From Halococcus salifodinae DSM 8989 (GTDB taxonomy: Archaea > Halobacteriota > Halobacteria > Halobacteriales > Halococcaceae): a stretch of DNA of 64,000 nucleotides. Of this stretch, positions 21,189-30,367 are shown in pieces. The notes beneath the pieces were generated by a model. That model did no database searches and had not been told where the DNA came from. It saw nothing but the letters and a program-made list of their open reading frames with translations. Positions within the stretch are counted from its first letter, which is position 1, and each line of letters begins with the position of its first letter. The stretch is from assembly GCF_000336935.1 (NCBI RefSeq), contig NZ_AOME01000051.1:224919-288918 (forward strand), read 5' to 3'. A program made the translations under genes and the position numbers.

Positions 21189-21617
21189 TCAGTCCTCGGC
21201 GACGATCTCGAACGCGCGCTCGCCCATGTCGTCCTCCTCGAAGACGAACACTCGACCACGGGCGGACTGGGGATCGGCGTCGACGATCGTCCGATAGCCC
21301 GTCTCGCGGACGCTCACGCCGGGGAACAGCGTGGTCTCCTCGTCCTGATCCAGCAGGACGCGTCCCACGCCGGTGTCCGCGATGATCGAGTCGGCGGTCG
21401 TGCGGTCGTTGACGTAGACCAGCACGCCCTCGGTTTCGGTGGGGTCGGTCACGAGGACGTGGACCTCCTTGCCCGGTGCGGTCGTGAGCTCGCCGGTGAC
21501 CGTCTCTGGAACGCCGCCGTAGAACACTTCGCGGCCGTCGGTGTACTCCACCACGATCCCCGCATCGGTGAGGTCCACTGGAAGGGTGTCCGGCGAGAAC
21601 TCGCTGCGCTGGCTCAT
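21189..21617 (-). CDS. Conserved haloarchaeal protein (DUF5796-like)
   Basis: 142 residues, soluble and acidic, predicted mostly beta. Recognisable parts include LPVDLTDAGIVVEYTDGREVFYGG near the N-terminus and FVFEEDDMGERAFEIV at the end. The open frame extends far upstream, antisense to the shikimate kinase gene, but ATG 21617 is the only start that leaves that gene free. The two genes diverge from an 85-bp gap. No function is known. Confidence 0.78.
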   Translation of the reverse strand: MSQRSEFSPDTLPVDLTDAGIVVEYTDGREVFYGGVPETVTGELTTAPGKEVHVLVTDPTETEGVLVYVNDRTTADSIIADTGVGRVLLDQDEETTLFPGVSVRETGYRTIVDADPQSARGRVFVFEEDDMGERAFEIVAED

Positions 21618-21702
21618 GCGAGCGATAGCGCCGCCACCAGCAAAAGCGACGTGCTCGAACGCCGACCGGCAGCGGTAAGTGCGACTGTCCGAGAGCCTCC
21701 CC

Positions 21703-22593
21703 ATGAACGGACGTGCGAGCGCACCGGCAGCGGGCACGATCATCAACGCGCTCGCCACCGGCCGCGGCGCAGCGTTCGCCATCGACCGCGAGACGACCGC
21801 GACGGTCGAACTCCACGACGAGGGGGACGTCACCGGTGAGATCGACGGCGCACCCGACGCCGACACCCGACTGATCGAGCGGTGCGTCGAACTCGTCGTC
21901 GCGGAGTACGGCGACGGTGAGGGAGCACAGGTGAAAACCGAGAGCGAGGTTCCGATGGCCGCCGGGCTGAAGAGTTCGAGTGCCGCCGCGAACGCCACCG
22001 TTCTCGCGACGCTCGATGCGCTCGGGGTGCCGGTCGACGACGGCGAAGGACGCACATCGGAGAGCAGCGCGGCCGCGGTGTCACGCGAGGCGGCCGCCAG
22101 GCTCGGCGTGCGCGCCGCCCGCGAGGCTGGCGTTACCGTGACGGGCGCGTTCGACGACGCCAGCGCCTCGATGCTCGGTGGCGTCACCGTCACCGACAAC
22201 ACGGGCGACGAACTCCTCGCGCGCGAGACGGTCGAGTGGGCGGTCGCGGTCTGGACGCCCGACGAGCGTGCGTTCAGCGCCGATGCCGATGTCGCGCGGT
22301 GCGAGCGGGTCGTGCCCGTCGTGGAGGTGACGACCGACCTCGCGCTCGCCGGCGAGTACGAGCGCGCGATGACCGTGAATGGGCTGGCGTTCTGTGCGGC
22401 GCTCGACTTCCCGACTGAACCCGCGATCGCGGCGCTCGCCCACGTCGAGGGGGTCTCGCTGTCGGGCACCGGGCCGAGCTACGTCGCGGTCGGCGAGCGA
22501 TCCGAAGTCGAGAAGGTACAAGAGGCGTGGGACGAGTACGAGGGACATACATGGCTGACGACGACCCGGACCGACGGTGCATGGACGGGATGA
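21703..22593 (+). CDS. aroK: Archaeal shikimate kinase (GHMP family)
   Basis: 296 residues of the archaeal GHMP-type shikimate kinase, unrelated to bacterial AroK. The ATP-binding GHMP motif is VPMAAGLKSSSAAANAT at about residues 84-100. The C-terminal Gly-rich motif LSGTGPSYVAV is near residue 255, and the phosphate-contacting Gly block is GTIINALATGRGAAF. It phosphorylates shikimate at O3 in the chorismate pathway. ATG 21703 is chosen by homology. The gene overlaps chorismate mutase, making a two-gene aromatic amino-acid operon. Confidence 0.94.
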   Translation: MNGRASAPAAGTIINALATGRGAAFAIDRETTATVELHDEGDVTGEIDGAPDADTRLIERCVELVVAEYGDGEGAQVKTESEVPMAAGLKSSSAAANATVLATLDALGVPVDDGEGRTSESSAAAVSREAAARLGVRAAREAGVTVTGAFDDASASMLGGVTVTDNTGDELLARETVEWAVAVWTPDERAFSADADVARCERVVPVVEVTTDLALAGEYERAMTVNGLAFCAALDFPTEPAIAALAHVEGVSLSGTGPSYVAVGERSEVEKVQEAWDEYEGHTWLTTTRTDGAWTG

Positions 22594-22856
22594 GCCTCGA
22601 CGAGCTGCGAGCGGAGATCGAATCCATCGACCAGGAGCTGGTCGAACTCATCGCGCGGCGCACGTACGTCGCCGAGACGGTCGCCGACGTCAAGCGCGAG
22701 CGTGACCTTCCGACGACCGACGAGCGCCAGGAGGAGCGAGTGATGGAGCGCGCCGGTGAGAACGCAAAGCGCTTCGGCGTCGACGACAACCTCGTGAAGG
22801 CGACCTTTCGACTACTGATCGAACTCAACAAGGTCGAACAGCGCGAGCAGCGCTGA
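22551..22856 (+). CDS. Chorismate mutase (AroQ type)
   Basis: 101 residues from ATG 22551. ATG 22590 would instead overlap the aroK stop as ATGA and give an 88-residue protein starting MSLDELRAEI; both are plausible. The all-alpha AroQ fold is clear: the helix ELRAEIESIDQELVELIARR, the conserved TYVAETVADVKRERDL and the RLLIELNKVEQ end. It converts chorismate to prephenate for Phe and Tyr synthesis, the step before the tyrA product encoded 5 kb away. It is translationally coupled to aroK. Confidence 0.92.
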   Translation: MADDDPDRRCMDGMSLDELRAEIESIDQELVELIARRTYVAETVADVKRERDLPTTDERQEERVMERAGENAKRFGVDDNLVKATFRLLIELNKVEQREQR

Positions 22857-22907
22857 GAACGGCTGCCCCGGACGAGAGAATCTGACTCACCCCTCGTCTT
22901 CCGGTTC

Positions 22908-23273
22908 CTATGGCATTCTCTCGACGTCGATGTTCTCGTAATCGGTTTCTGACGAAAGTACGTCCAGCGAACGTGTTTCCGCCGTCGCTGCGTGGAACGC
23001 GTCGAACGGCGTCATGCCCTCGTCGTAGTAGTTGACGGCTTTCAGAACGACTTGTTTCTCTTCTTCGTCACGTACGGGAACGAGTTCGAGGAGGTTCGCC
23101 ACGAGCGGAACGAAATCGAACTCGTAACGCTCGCGCGCGAGGACGAGTTCGAGATACGAGAACGCCGAGGTTTCGACCTCGTGCTCATCAAGCGCCTCTT
23201 CGGCCGAACCCTGCAACCAATCGCTGTCCTTCGCGAGTGCGAGCAGGAAGTCGGTTTCGACGTACACCGTCAT
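22908..23273 (-). CDS. PIN-domain ribonuclease toxin (VapC-like)
   Basis: 121 residues. The PIN acidic residues are visible: Asp8 in VETDFLLALAKD, a central Glu in SYLELVLARERYEF, Asp in MTPFDAFHAATA and an acidic end SSETDYENID. PIN toxins cut RNA, often initiator tRNA or rRNA. Its start overlaps the antitoxin stop by 4 nt, so antitoxin comes first in the operon, as usual for type II systems. Confidence 0.88.
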   Translation of the reverse strand: MTVYVETDFLLALAKDSDWLQGSAEEALDEHEVETSAFSYLELVLARERYEFDFVPLVANLLELVPVRDEEEKQVVLKAVNYYDEGMTPFDAFHAATAETRSLDVLSSETDYENIDVERMP

Positions 23274-23515
23274 CCGTCGTCGTCTCTCCGCCGAGCGTCG
23301 GCCTTCGCCGCCGCTTCGATATCCGCTTCGATGGTTTCGATGGCTGCGTCGTCGAGGTCACCTGCTGCCCGACGGACGGCCGCAAGCGGGTCGTCCGCGA
23401 CTGGAACGAGTTCGATGCGGTCCTCGTACGTGACGAGATGGTACTGCTCGCCGTACTGCTCCCGCACCTCTTTCGGGATGTACAGCCGTCCCTGTGCGTC
23501 CGTCTCCGTTGACAT
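23270..23515 (-). CDS. AbrB/SpoVT-type antitoxin paired with the PIN toxin
   Basis: 81 residues from ATG 23515. The swapped-hairpin DNA-binding motif DAQGRLYIPKEVREQYG is at residues 6-22, followed by a strand (DRIELVPV) and a charged helix that should bind the toxin. Such antitoxins repress their own promoter and neutralise the PIN nuclease. An in-frame upstream extension adds only 13 non-conserved residues and was not used. Confidence 0.88.
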   Translation of the reverse strand: MSTETDAQGRLYIPKEVREQYGEQYHLVTYEDRIELVPVADDPLAAVRRAAGDLDDAAIETIEADIEAAAKADARRRDDDG

Positions 23516-23683
23516 GGACGAAGCTACGGTGGTGTCCTGAATGAATCTTCCCACTGATTTGTTGATGAGTTTCGGTTGCCGGCTTCAGGGTCGTCGGACG
23601 ACGGCGTTCGATCGGTAGAACGAATCGAACAGCGGGACGGTAGGAGTGCCACAGCCGTCACGTCCCGTTCCGCTTCGAGAGGC

Positions 23684-24472
23684 TCACTCGCCGTCGCGGT
23701 ACGCCGCACAGACGGTATCGAGCGTGTCGTGGTGTTCGGTGGTGTGGGGCGCGGTCAGCGGCGAGACGCTCACCCGGCCCTCGACCACCGCGCGCCGATC
23801 GGTCCCTTCCGGGTCGAGAACGTTCCCCTCGTCCATGCGCTGCCAGATGTGGTCGCTGAGGGTGATGGTCGAACCGTCGCGGACGGCGTCCATCTCGTAG
23901 ACCGTCGAGGGATGGGTGGTCTCCATCGCGGCGCGTTCGCCGGTCGAGCGTGCGGGGATCGGTGCGTTCACGTTGAGGTAGTCGGCGTGGTCGAACACGC
24001 CGTTGCCGGTGGCGTTGTCGACGAGGTGGGTCGTCGCGCGGACCGCTTCGTCGTACTCGGACTCGCGGGCGGCGTACTCCCGGAAGTCGATGTCGCCGCC
24101 GGGGATGTAGAGCGAGACCGCGATCGCGGGCACGTCGAAAAAGGTGGCCTCGACTGCGGCGCTGACAGTACCAGAACGGCCGAGGACGTACTCGCCGAGG
24201 TTCGCGCCCTGGTTGCAGCCAGAGACCACGAGATCGACATCGGGACAGAGCGAGCCGACCCCCACCACCACGCAGTCGGCGGGCGTCCCGGCGACCGCGT
24301 AGCCCAGCTCGTGTTCCTCGACGGTGACGCGGTTCGAGAGCGTGCGCCCGACCGCACTCTGATCGTCGGCGGGCGCGACGACCGTGACCTCGCCGATGTC
24401 GTCGAGTGCGTCGTAGAGCACCCGGAGACCCGTGCTCTCGATCCCGTCGTCGTTGGTCAGGAGGACGTGCAT
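23684..24472 (-). CDS. surE: 5'/3'-nucleotidase SurE
   Basis: 262 residues. The N-terminus has the SurE metal site LLTNDDGIES (Asp8-Asp9) and the conserved APADDQSAVG and VVSGCNQGANLGEYVLGRSGTVSAA blocks. SurE is a metal-dependent phosphatase acting on nucleoside monophosphates and short polyphosphates. The start is ATG 24472 (MHVLLTND); the upstream frame to 24517 has no family match. It is followed head-to-tail by the nucleoside hydrolase gene on the same strand, separated by 92 bp, so nucleotide salvage may be a shared theme. Confidence 0.94.
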   Translation of the reverse strand: MHVLLTNDDGIESTGLRVLYDALDDIGEVTVVAPADDQSAVGRTLSNRVTVEEHELGYAVAGTPADCVVVGVGSLCPDVDLVVSGCNQGANLGEYVLGRSGTVSAAVEATFFDVPAIAVSLYIPGGDIDFREYAARESEYDEAVRATTHLVDNATGNGVFDHADYLNVNAPIPARSTGERAAMETTHPSTVYEMDAVRDGSTITLSDHIWQRMDEGNVLDPEGTDRRAVVEGRVSVSPLTAPHTTEHHDTLDTVCAAYRDGE

Positions 24473-24564
24473 GCGCTGCATCCGGACGGGGGTCGCAAAA
24501 GCGCACCGCTGAACCATCGCCCACGGCTACACTATCGAACGACCGCCCACGGCCCGCGAGTCGC

Positions 24565-25488
24565 TCACAGCCCGCGGATCGCGTCGACGATCCGGTCGCG
24601 GTGGGCCGACTCGTCGACGTCGAGTGCGATCTGCGCGGTCGGGAGATCGTCGGTCGCCCCCTCGATGTCGGGGGCGATCGCCCCGCGGAAGGGGCCGTCG
24701 CCGGCCCCGACCGCGACGGGAACCTCCCGGTAGTCGAGCACGTCGTCGAGGATGTCGACGATCACGGTCGCGTCGTGGATCGCCTGATCGCCGGCGAGCG
24801 CGCCGTCCCGGATCGCCTCGACCTCGCTGTATCCGAGCCACGCCGCGAGCGTGCGCTGGGGTTCGTCTTCCTCCGCGAGTTCCTCGATCGTCCTCGCCGG
24901 GACCGTCGCTGCCTCCGTGACATCGAGGCCGACCACCTTGGGCGTCGCGCCGCGGAACACCCGAGAGACGGCCTCGGGATCGACATAAAAGTTGAACTCT
25001 GCCGCCGGGGTGACGTTGCCGGGACACAGCGCCGCGCCGCCCATCAGGTAGATGTCGTCGACGGTCGCGGGGAGGTCCTCGTCGATGGCAAGCGCGGTTG
25101 CGAGGTTGGTCTGGGGACCGATCGCGACGATCGTGAGGTCGTCGCCGTATTCACCTACTCGATCGCGGATGAACTCGACGCCGTGCTGGCTGACGGGCTC
25201 GCCCGTCGGTTCGGGCGGGTCGCCCCTGATCCCGCCTGGGCCGTGGATCTCCTCGGCGGTTTCGAGGTCACGACACAGCGGGCCTTCACACCCCCGCGCC
25301 ACGGGCACGTCGGTTCGATCGAGGTGTTCGAGGATCGAGAGAGCGTTGTGGGTGGTGTTTTCGACGGCGGTGTTGCCGGCGACGGTGCTCACGCCGACGA
25401 CCTCGATCTCGTCGCTCGCGAGCGCGATCGAGAGCGCGACGGCGTCGTCACAGCCGGGATCGGTGTCGAAGAGGACTTTCTGGGTCAT
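24565..25488 (-). CDS. Inosine/uridine-preferring nucleoside hydrolase
   Basis: 307 residues. The calcium-binding family motif DTDPGCDDAVAL sits at residues 8-19, AIGPQTNLATAL in the middle and YLMGGA after it, with a His in AIHDATVI toward the end. It cleaves the N-glycosidic bond of nucleosides to base and ribose for salvage. The TATA box ATATATAC at 25511-25518 lies 23-30 nt upstream of ATG 25488 on the minus strand and fixes this start; the longer frame upstream is not conserved. Confidence 0.93.
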   Translation of the reverse strand: MTQKVLFDTDPGCDDAVALSIALASDEIEVVGVSTVAGNTAVENTTHNALSILEHLDRTDVPVARGCEGPLCRDLETAEEIHGPGGIRGDPPEPTGEPVSQHGVEFIRDRVGEYGDDLTIVAIGPQTNLATALAIDEDLPATVDDIYLMGGAALCPGNVTPAAEFNFYVDPEAVSRVFRGATPKVVGLDVTEAATVPARTIEELAEEDEPQRTLAAWLGYSEVEAIRDGALAGDQAIHDATVIVDILDDVLDYREVPVAVGAGDGPFRGAIAPDIEGATDDLPTAQIALDVDESAHRDRIVDAIRGL

Positions 25489-25510
25489 GTCCCGCCCTCG
25501 TGGGCGATCG

Positions 25511-25520
25511 ATATATACTG
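25511..25520 (-). promoter_or_regulatory. TATA box of the nucleoside hydrolase gene
   Basis: On the minus strand the sequence reads CAGTATATAT, 23-32 nt before the start codon at 25488. It is a near-consensus archaeal TATA box. Confidence 0.65.
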
Positions 25521-25594
25521 TGGGACGAGGGCTCTGTTTCAGGCCGACCATTCGACGAGCCTCTCTGGATTTCAGCGCACTCGCCGACCACACA

Positions 25595-27007
25595 TCACAC
25601 GGGAATCCGGTCGACGACCGTCTCGGCGTCGACCACGAGGTTGTAGGCGTCCTCGTCGTCGTTCCAGAGCAGGAGACCGTTCTCGAACCGGAGGAGTGAG
25701 CCGTACTCCGCCGCGAGCAGGTCACGATTGAGTGCCGACTCGCGAACACAGACCGCGTAGTGATCGGTTCGCTCGCTGCCGTCGCTGATCTTGAACAGCG
25801 GGTTGTCGCCCGCCGCGAGCGAGTGGCTGAGCTTCGCGGCCACGAGATCCACCCGTTCAGAGACGTGGCGTTCGGCGTCCGCCATCTTCGCCGTGCGGCC
25901 GGCGTCGGGCGTGAACTCGATCCGTCGCCGGCCGTCGGTGCGGAGGATCGAGTGAGAGTACTGAACGTCGACGTTCACGAACTCGCCTGGTTCAGCGTCG
26001 GGACCGCTCGCTGCATCGTCTAGCCGGCGTTGAAACGGCGGCACGGCGAGATCGGGTTTCACATCGAACGACCAACCGCGATCGGTGGGCGCGTGGCCCG
26101 GCCACAACCGCACCGTCGGCGCGTAGATCGACGCTGGCCCCTCGTCGGCCACGCTTCGCTCGATCTCCCGAAGACCGATCGACGTCTCGCGGTCGGCGGG
26201 GGCGAGCGCGACCACCGAGCCGTCGGCCGCGAGCGAATCGAGCGCGCGCTCGACGATTCCGATTGGTTCGTCGAGCTCGCTCAGGACGTTCGCCGCCAGC
26301 ACGAGATCGTACTCGTCCTCGAACGTGAACTCCTCTATCGGAGTGCGGTGGATCGTTGGACGGAAGTTTTTCCCTGTGCCGTCGAGCAGCGCGTCGAGCA
26401 CGTCGGCCGCGGGGCTCGGCTCGACCGCGTGATACTCCACGAGGGCGTCGTCGGGAAGGAGGTCGGCGAGGCCGATGGCCGGGCCACCGACACCAGCGCC
26501 GATGTCGAGAACCCGCAACCGGCGAGGAAGCAGTCCGTCGGCGGCGAGGTCGGCGAGCACGTACTGGATCGCGGCGTAGTAATCCGGGAGGTGGTAGATC
26601 GCGTACGCGAGCGCCGTCTCGGCGTCGTACTCTACCTGTGCGCCCGCGAAGTACGATTCCTTGAACGTCCGGATGCGCTCACGGAGGCCGTTGCCCGATT
26701 CGCCGTCGGGCCATCCTGGACCGCACCGTTCGACCAGCAGGTCTTCGAGCCGTCTGGCGTGGGACTCGGGAAACCGCTCGACACCGTCGAAGTCGAGGGC
26801 GATCGGTTCCTCGGAGACGGGGACGAAGATCCCGTCAGCCCGCTCGACGAGTCCGAGATCGACCGCCGACTCCTGGAGGACGGTCCGAACGGCGGCGGGG
26901 TGGGGCTGGCCGTCGACGTACTCGTGGATCTCTTCGGGGTCGATCGGGCGGATCTCGCGGAGATACTTCGCGTTCGCGCGGACCGCCTCGCGCTGCTCGT
27001 CGTTCAT
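25595..27007 (-). CDS. Rsm22-family putative ribosomal small-subunit methyltransferase
   Basis: 470 residues. The SAM-binding motif I is VLDIGAGVGGPAIG at about residue 167, followed by YHAVEPSP and LVLAANVLSELDEP. A conserved N-terminal helical part precedes it (AYAIYHLPDYYAAIQYVL). This is the Rsm22/COG5459 family; mitochondrial relatives act in small-subunit assembly. Some eukaryotic Rsm22 proteins carry Fe-S-binding cysteines, but I see no Cys cluster here. Its start overlaps the tyrA stop by 4 nt, so it is the second gene of a tyrA operon. Confidence 0.87.
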   Translation of the reverse strand: MNDEQREAVRANAKYLREIRPIDPEEIHEYVDGQPHPAAVRTVLQESAVDLGLVERADGIFVPVSEEPIALDFDGVERFPESHARRLEDLLVERCGPGWPDGESGNGLRERIRTFKESYFAGAQVEYDAETALAYAIYHLPDYYAAIQYVLADLAADGLLPRRLRVLDIGAGVGGPAIGLADLLPDDALVEYHAVEPSPAADVLDALLDGTGKNFRPTIHRTPIEEFTFEDEYDLVLAANVLSELDEPIGIVERALDSLAADGSVVALAPADRETSIGLREIERSVADEGPASIYAPTVRLWPGHAPTDRGWSFDVKPDLAVPPFQRRLDDAASGPDAEPGEFVNVDVQYSHSILRTDGRRRIEFTPDAGRTAKMADAERHVSERVDLVAAKLSHSLAAGDNPLFKISDGSERTDHYAVCVRESALNRDLLAAEYGSLLRFENGLLLWNDDEDAYNLVVDAETVVDRIPV

Positions 27008-27810
27008 CGCTTGCCCTCACGGCCGCCGGCCGGATCGTCGCTCGGTTCGTCGTCCGATCCCCCAGCGTGGGCGTCGCGTGCCTCTCGATAGAGCCGTTCG
27101 AACTCCTCGTCGTCGGCGTTGGCGATTCGCGCTGCGGCGTCGGCGACCGCCTCCGCGCCGTCGAACGCGGTCTGGATCTCGCTGTAGACGTCTGGCGATC
27201 CCGAGAGGATCTGGTCGGCGAGCGTATCGAGCGGACCGGAGATCGGGGTGTGAAACTCCTCACGAACGTCCTCGGCGGCGAGTGCGTAGGCGAGCACCGC
27301 GGCGTGGGTGCGGGCTTGAACTGTGGCCATCGCCTCGTCGTGCTCGTCGGGCGTGGTCTCGAAGAGATCGTTCTCGGCCGCGAGCGCCGCGCGGATCTCG
27401 TCGGTCACCGGACCGGGTGCGTCCGCGACCACGGCGACGGTACCGGGCGAGTTCTCGGGTGCGAACAGCGGGTGGAAGCTCACCCGCTCACGGTCGGGGG
27501 CGTGCTCGGCCATCGCCGTCACGGGGTCAGTCATCACTCCAGTGATGTCGAAGATCGCGCGGTCGGCCTGCGTGGCGTGCGCGGCGATGCGTTCCTCGAC
27601 CGCCGAGATCGGGACCGCCAGACAGACCGCATCGAAGTGCTCGTCGCTGTCGAGTGGTATCGTCCGTCCGTCGATCGCGTCGGCAGCGGCCGTCGCGGCG
27701 TCGGGATCGGCGTCGGCGAAGGCGAGTTCCGTGTCGGCCGTCCGTTTCGCGGCGACGGTTCCGGCGAACCACCGGCCCATCGTGCCAGCGCCGACGACGA
27801 GTAACTTCAT
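27004..27810 (-). CDS. tyrA: Prephenate dehydrogenase (TyrA-type)
   Basis: 268 residues. The NAD(P) Rossmann motif VVGAGTMGRWFAG is at residues 5-17, the acidic end of beta-2 is in AFADADPD, and the family pieces DAVCLAVPISAVEE, DITGVMTDPV and SFHPLFAP follow. It oxidatively decarboxylates prephenate to 4-hydroxyphenylpyruvate for tyrosine. ATG 27810 is chosen because the Rossmann fold begins immediately after it. It is coupled to the Rsm22 gene downstream. Together with aroK, chorismate mutase, aroA and aroC, the window holds most late aromatic steps. Confidence 0.93.
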   Translation of the reverse strand: MKLLVVGAGTMGRWFAGTVAAKRTADTELAFADADPDAATAAADAIDGRTIPLDSDEHFDAVCLAVPISAVEERIAAHATQADRAIFDITGVMTDPVTAMAEHAPDRERVSFHPLFAPENSPGTVAVVADAPGPVTDEIRAALAAENDLFETTPDEHDEAMATVQARTHAAVLAYALAAEDVREEFHTPISGPLDTLADQILSGSPDVYSEIQTAFDGAEAVADAAARIANADDEEFERLYREARDAHAGGSDDEPSDDPAGGREGKR

Positions 27811-27852
27811 TGGCCGTCGTTTCCCGGCGGGCGGCAAAAGCCTGTCCGACCG

Positions 27853-28641
27853 CTATTCGAGTCGCTCGCGCAGCATCGATTCGACGGCGTCGGGATCTCG
27901 AAGGGTCGCGATCGAACACCGGAACGGTATCGGCCACGGAAGGCGGCGATGAATCGTCAGCGCGTGGTCGGATCGTGCGATCGAGTGGAGCCGTTCGAGC
28001 GGGACAAAGGCTTCACCCAGCGCTCCCGAGCGGCGTACCACGAGGCCGGATTCGAAAAGCGCGTACTGTCGCTCGCGGCCCGTGACGAGTGCGTAAGCGA
28101 CAAACACGCCGCCGAACGAGGCGAGGAACGTCGTTTCCGTCTCGAATTCGAGGGCGGTCACGAAGCTACCGACGATGACCACCACGGCGCCGACGAGCCA
28201 CGCCGCCCGGACCCCCCATTTGTAGCGGGCGTCGGGTTCGGCGTTCCACTCGACGAGGACCCGCACGTGCGCCACGTAGCAGCGCATCGCCACGACACCC
28301 ACGACCAGTCCGGCAACTGCGGGCGGAAGCAGGTAGCGGAGCCACCCGAGGGTGGCTGAAAAGGAGATGACGCCGAACGAAGCTCCGACCATGACGGCCA
28401 GCAGGGGAGCCGTCGGAGCAAACCCGAGCACGGAATGGAGGCGGCGTTCGACCGGCCACACGTCGGGATCCGTCCGCGACGCTGCGACGCCGGAAACGAC
28501 GAGCAGGGCGGCGATAGCAGCCACGAACGGCAGCCGGGTGAAGAGACCCCGCCCGGTCGCCGCGGTGGCGGTGACGAGCACGACTGCCCCTGCGTAGACA
28601 CCGAGCGCGAGATCGAACGCGTCGATCGGCGGGCGGCGCAT
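27853..28641 (-). CDS. Polytopic membrane protein with C-terminal PH-like domain
   Basis: 262 residues from ATG 28641, which has a GGGGAGG run just upstream; GTG 28659 is also possible. About six hydrophobic helices occupy residues 5-190. The C-terminal 80 residues are soluble and beta-rich (YALFESGLVVRRSGALGEAFVPLERL) and end with a helix (DPDAVESMLRERLE). That layout, membrane helices followed by a PH-like domain, is common in haloarchaea and resembles the remnant at 12063-12242. Function is unknown. It lies between tyrA and an M24 peptidase on the same strand. Confidence 0.75.
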   Translation of the reverse strand: MRRPPIDAFDLALGVYAGAVVLVTATAATGRGLFTRLPFVAAIAALLVVSGVAASRTDPDVWPVERRLHSVLGFAPTAPLLAVMVGASFGVISFSATLGWLRYLLPPAVAGLVVGVVAMRCYVAHVRVLVEWNAEPDARYKWGVRAAWLVGAVVVIVGSFVTALEFETETTFLASFGGVFVAYALVTGRERQYALFESGLVVRRSGALGEAFVPLERLHSIARSDHALTIHRRLPWPIPFRCSIATLRDPDAVESMLRERLE

Positions 28642-28693
28642 GTCCTCCCCAAAAGTCACCTGGTTGAAAATGTTGGTGATCGAATCTGATTCG

Positions 28694-29857
28694 TTACTCG
28701 ACCCGGAGCGTCTTCGGGTAGTCGGTGAGGTTCTCGTACCCGTCCTCGGTGACGACCACGAAGTCCTCGATCCGCACGCCGCCGACGGCGGGATCGTAGA
28801 GGCCAGGCTCGATCGTGACGACGTTGCCGGCTTCGAGTTCCTCGCCTTCGAAGCTCAGGCTCGGCATCTCGTGGACCGCGAGCCCGACGCCGTGGCCCGT
28901 GCCGTGGATGAATCCCGTCTCGGTCTCGGGGTCTGCTCTGAGAGTCGGCTCGCCCGAATCCTCGTAGACGTCACAGACCGCGTCGTGGATCTCGGCTCCC
29001 GTCGCGCCCGGTTCGACGGCGTCGAGCGCCGCGTCGAATGCATCCTCGGTGAGGTCGTACCACTCTTCGATCGCGTCGCTCGGCTCGCCCTTCACGAACG
29101 TTCGGGTCATGTCGGCGTGGTAGCCGGTCTCGTTGTCCCGGGGGAAGATATCGACGATGACCGCCTCGTCCGGCGCGATCGGGCCGCTGCCGCGATCGTG
29201 GGGATCGGCGGCGTCCGCACCGCTCGCGACGATGGTCTCCGAGAGCGCACAGCCCTCGCGGATGAGCGTGGTCTCGATTGCGGTCTTGACGCGCTCGGCG
29301 GTGAGTGTCTCGCCGTCGTGGACGAGTCGATCGCCATCGATCGTGGCTTCGCGCAGGAGTTCCTCGGCGGCGGCCATCGCGCGCTCGTTGGCGCGCTGGG
29401 CACCACGGACGTGGTCGATCTCCTCGTCGGTCTTCACGGCTCGAATGTCGGTGAGAACGCCCGCACCGTCGTCCTCGCTTTGCACCGCGACGTCGCGCTC
29501 GCGGAGGTCGTCGGCGACCCCGACCGGGAAGCGCGGCGGGACGAGGACGGACGAGACGTCGTGATCGTTGAGAAAAGCCGCGAGCACTTCGCCGGCGGCC
29601 TCACGGCTGCCAGCGCCATCGGTGTAATCGCTGTGGCGCGCGACGGTCTCGGCCCGGCTCGCGGTCGTCGCGCGGCCGTATTCGAGCGCCGAGACCAGGA
29701 GGTGCGTGTCGCCGTCGTAGAGCGTCACGAAGGGGTCTGGCGCGTCGAATCCCGAGAGGTAGCGCTGGTCCGGCACGTCGGAGTCGGCGTCGAGGAGGTA
29801 GCCGTCGACGCCGGCCGCGTCGAGCGCTTCGTCGAGCGCGGAGAGGTCTGGGTCCAT
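28694..29857 (-). CDS. M24-family Xaa-Pro aminopeptidase
   Basis: 387 residues. The creatinase-type N-terminal domain (1-130) is followed by the pita-bread domain with the metal ligands in order: Asp in VIVDIFPRD, Asp in HADMTRTF, His in GTGHGVGL, Glu in VTIEPGLY and Glu in RIEDFVVV. It removes an N-terminal residue preceding proline using two metal ions, and is probably cytosolic. ATG 29857 gives the family start; the 9-residue extension upstream is not conserved. The low-GC HNH insert begins just upstream of its promoter. Confidence 0.93.
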   Translation of the reverse strand: MDPDLSALDEALDAAGVDGYLLDADSDVPDQRYLSGFDAPDPFVTLYDGDTHLLVSALEYGRATTASRAETVARHSDYTDGAGSREAAGEVLAAFLNDHDVSSVLVPPRFPVGVADDLRERDVAVQSEDDGAGVLTDIRAVKTDEEIDHVRGAQRANERAMAAAEELLREATIDGDRLVHDGETLTAERVKTAIETTLIREGCALSETIVASGADAADPHDRGSGPIAPDEAVIVDIFPRDNETGYHADMTRTFVKGEPSDAIEEWYDLTEDAFDAALDAVEPGATGAEIHDAVCDVYEDSGEPTLRADPETETGFIHGTGHGVGLAVHEMPSLSFEGEELEAGNVVTIEPGLYDPAVGGVRIEDFVVVTEDGYENLTDYPKTLRVE

Positions 29858-29976
29858 GCACGAACCCTCGTCAGGCGCGAACAAAACGGTAGTGCTTCGG
29901 CGACCCTCGGCCTGAGATTGTGACGATCGTCAATACTTTTTCGTCTGGAACATGGTTTGTTGTGGTGACGCACGGC

Positions 29977-30070
29977 TGCGCGCCGCTACGTCGGCGCGCA
30001 ACTCCCGTGCGAGGGATGACTGAGCGACGGGCGAAGCCCGAGCGAAGGAATCGGCCGGGGAGGCGTGTGG
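29977..30070. repeat. Intergenic repeat element A: hairpin plus conserved 65-nt segment
   Basis: A stem of 9 bp (29977-29985 with 29992-30000) has at its centre C-TAC-G, which is C-GTA-G on the other strand, with one bulged T. It is followed by a segment (30006-30070) that is about 94% identical to 34302-34365. The segment contains GGGC-GAA-GCCC and the motif GGGGAGGCGTGTGG. No gene is present. The element lies upstream of the M24 peptidase gene and at the left edge of the low-GC HNH insert. Confidence 0.75.
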
Positions 30071-30142
30071 CCTACGGTTCTCGTTTGCGTCGGGCTTCCA
30101 ATAGGGCAGGAGAGATTACTAGATCGGCTGGTTGGTCAATCG

Positions 30143-30340
30143 CTACTGTTGCTGATTTGCGAACTCAACGTAGCCGCTGCGGGTTTCTTCGCGTAACAGC
30201 TTAGCCATCTCCACAGGGTCTCTTCCGTCAGTCATCTCGATTTCTTTCTCCACTACCCACCCTGCGTCGCTATACAGCGCGACCTGTACGACGTTATCCT
30301 CAGTTCCGAACACGAGTGTTACCGTTGCTGTTTCAGACAT
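30143..30340 (-). CDS. Small acidic protein paired with the HNH gene
   Basis: 65 residues from ATG 30340 (ATG 30355 would add five). Predicted beta strands (ATVTLVFGTEDNVVQVALYSD) are followed by a helix (DPVEMAKLLREETRS). No family is recognised. It lies 27 nt after the HNH gene on the same strand and shares its low GC content. A partner, regulatory or immunity role is possible but is only inferred from position. Confidence 0.6.
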   Translation of the reverse strand: MSETATVTLVFGTEDNVVQVALYSDAGWVVEKEIEMTDGRDPVEMAKLLREETRSGYVEFANQQQ

Positions 30341-30367
30341 GTCCTCATGGGTCAACTCGTCTTCAAA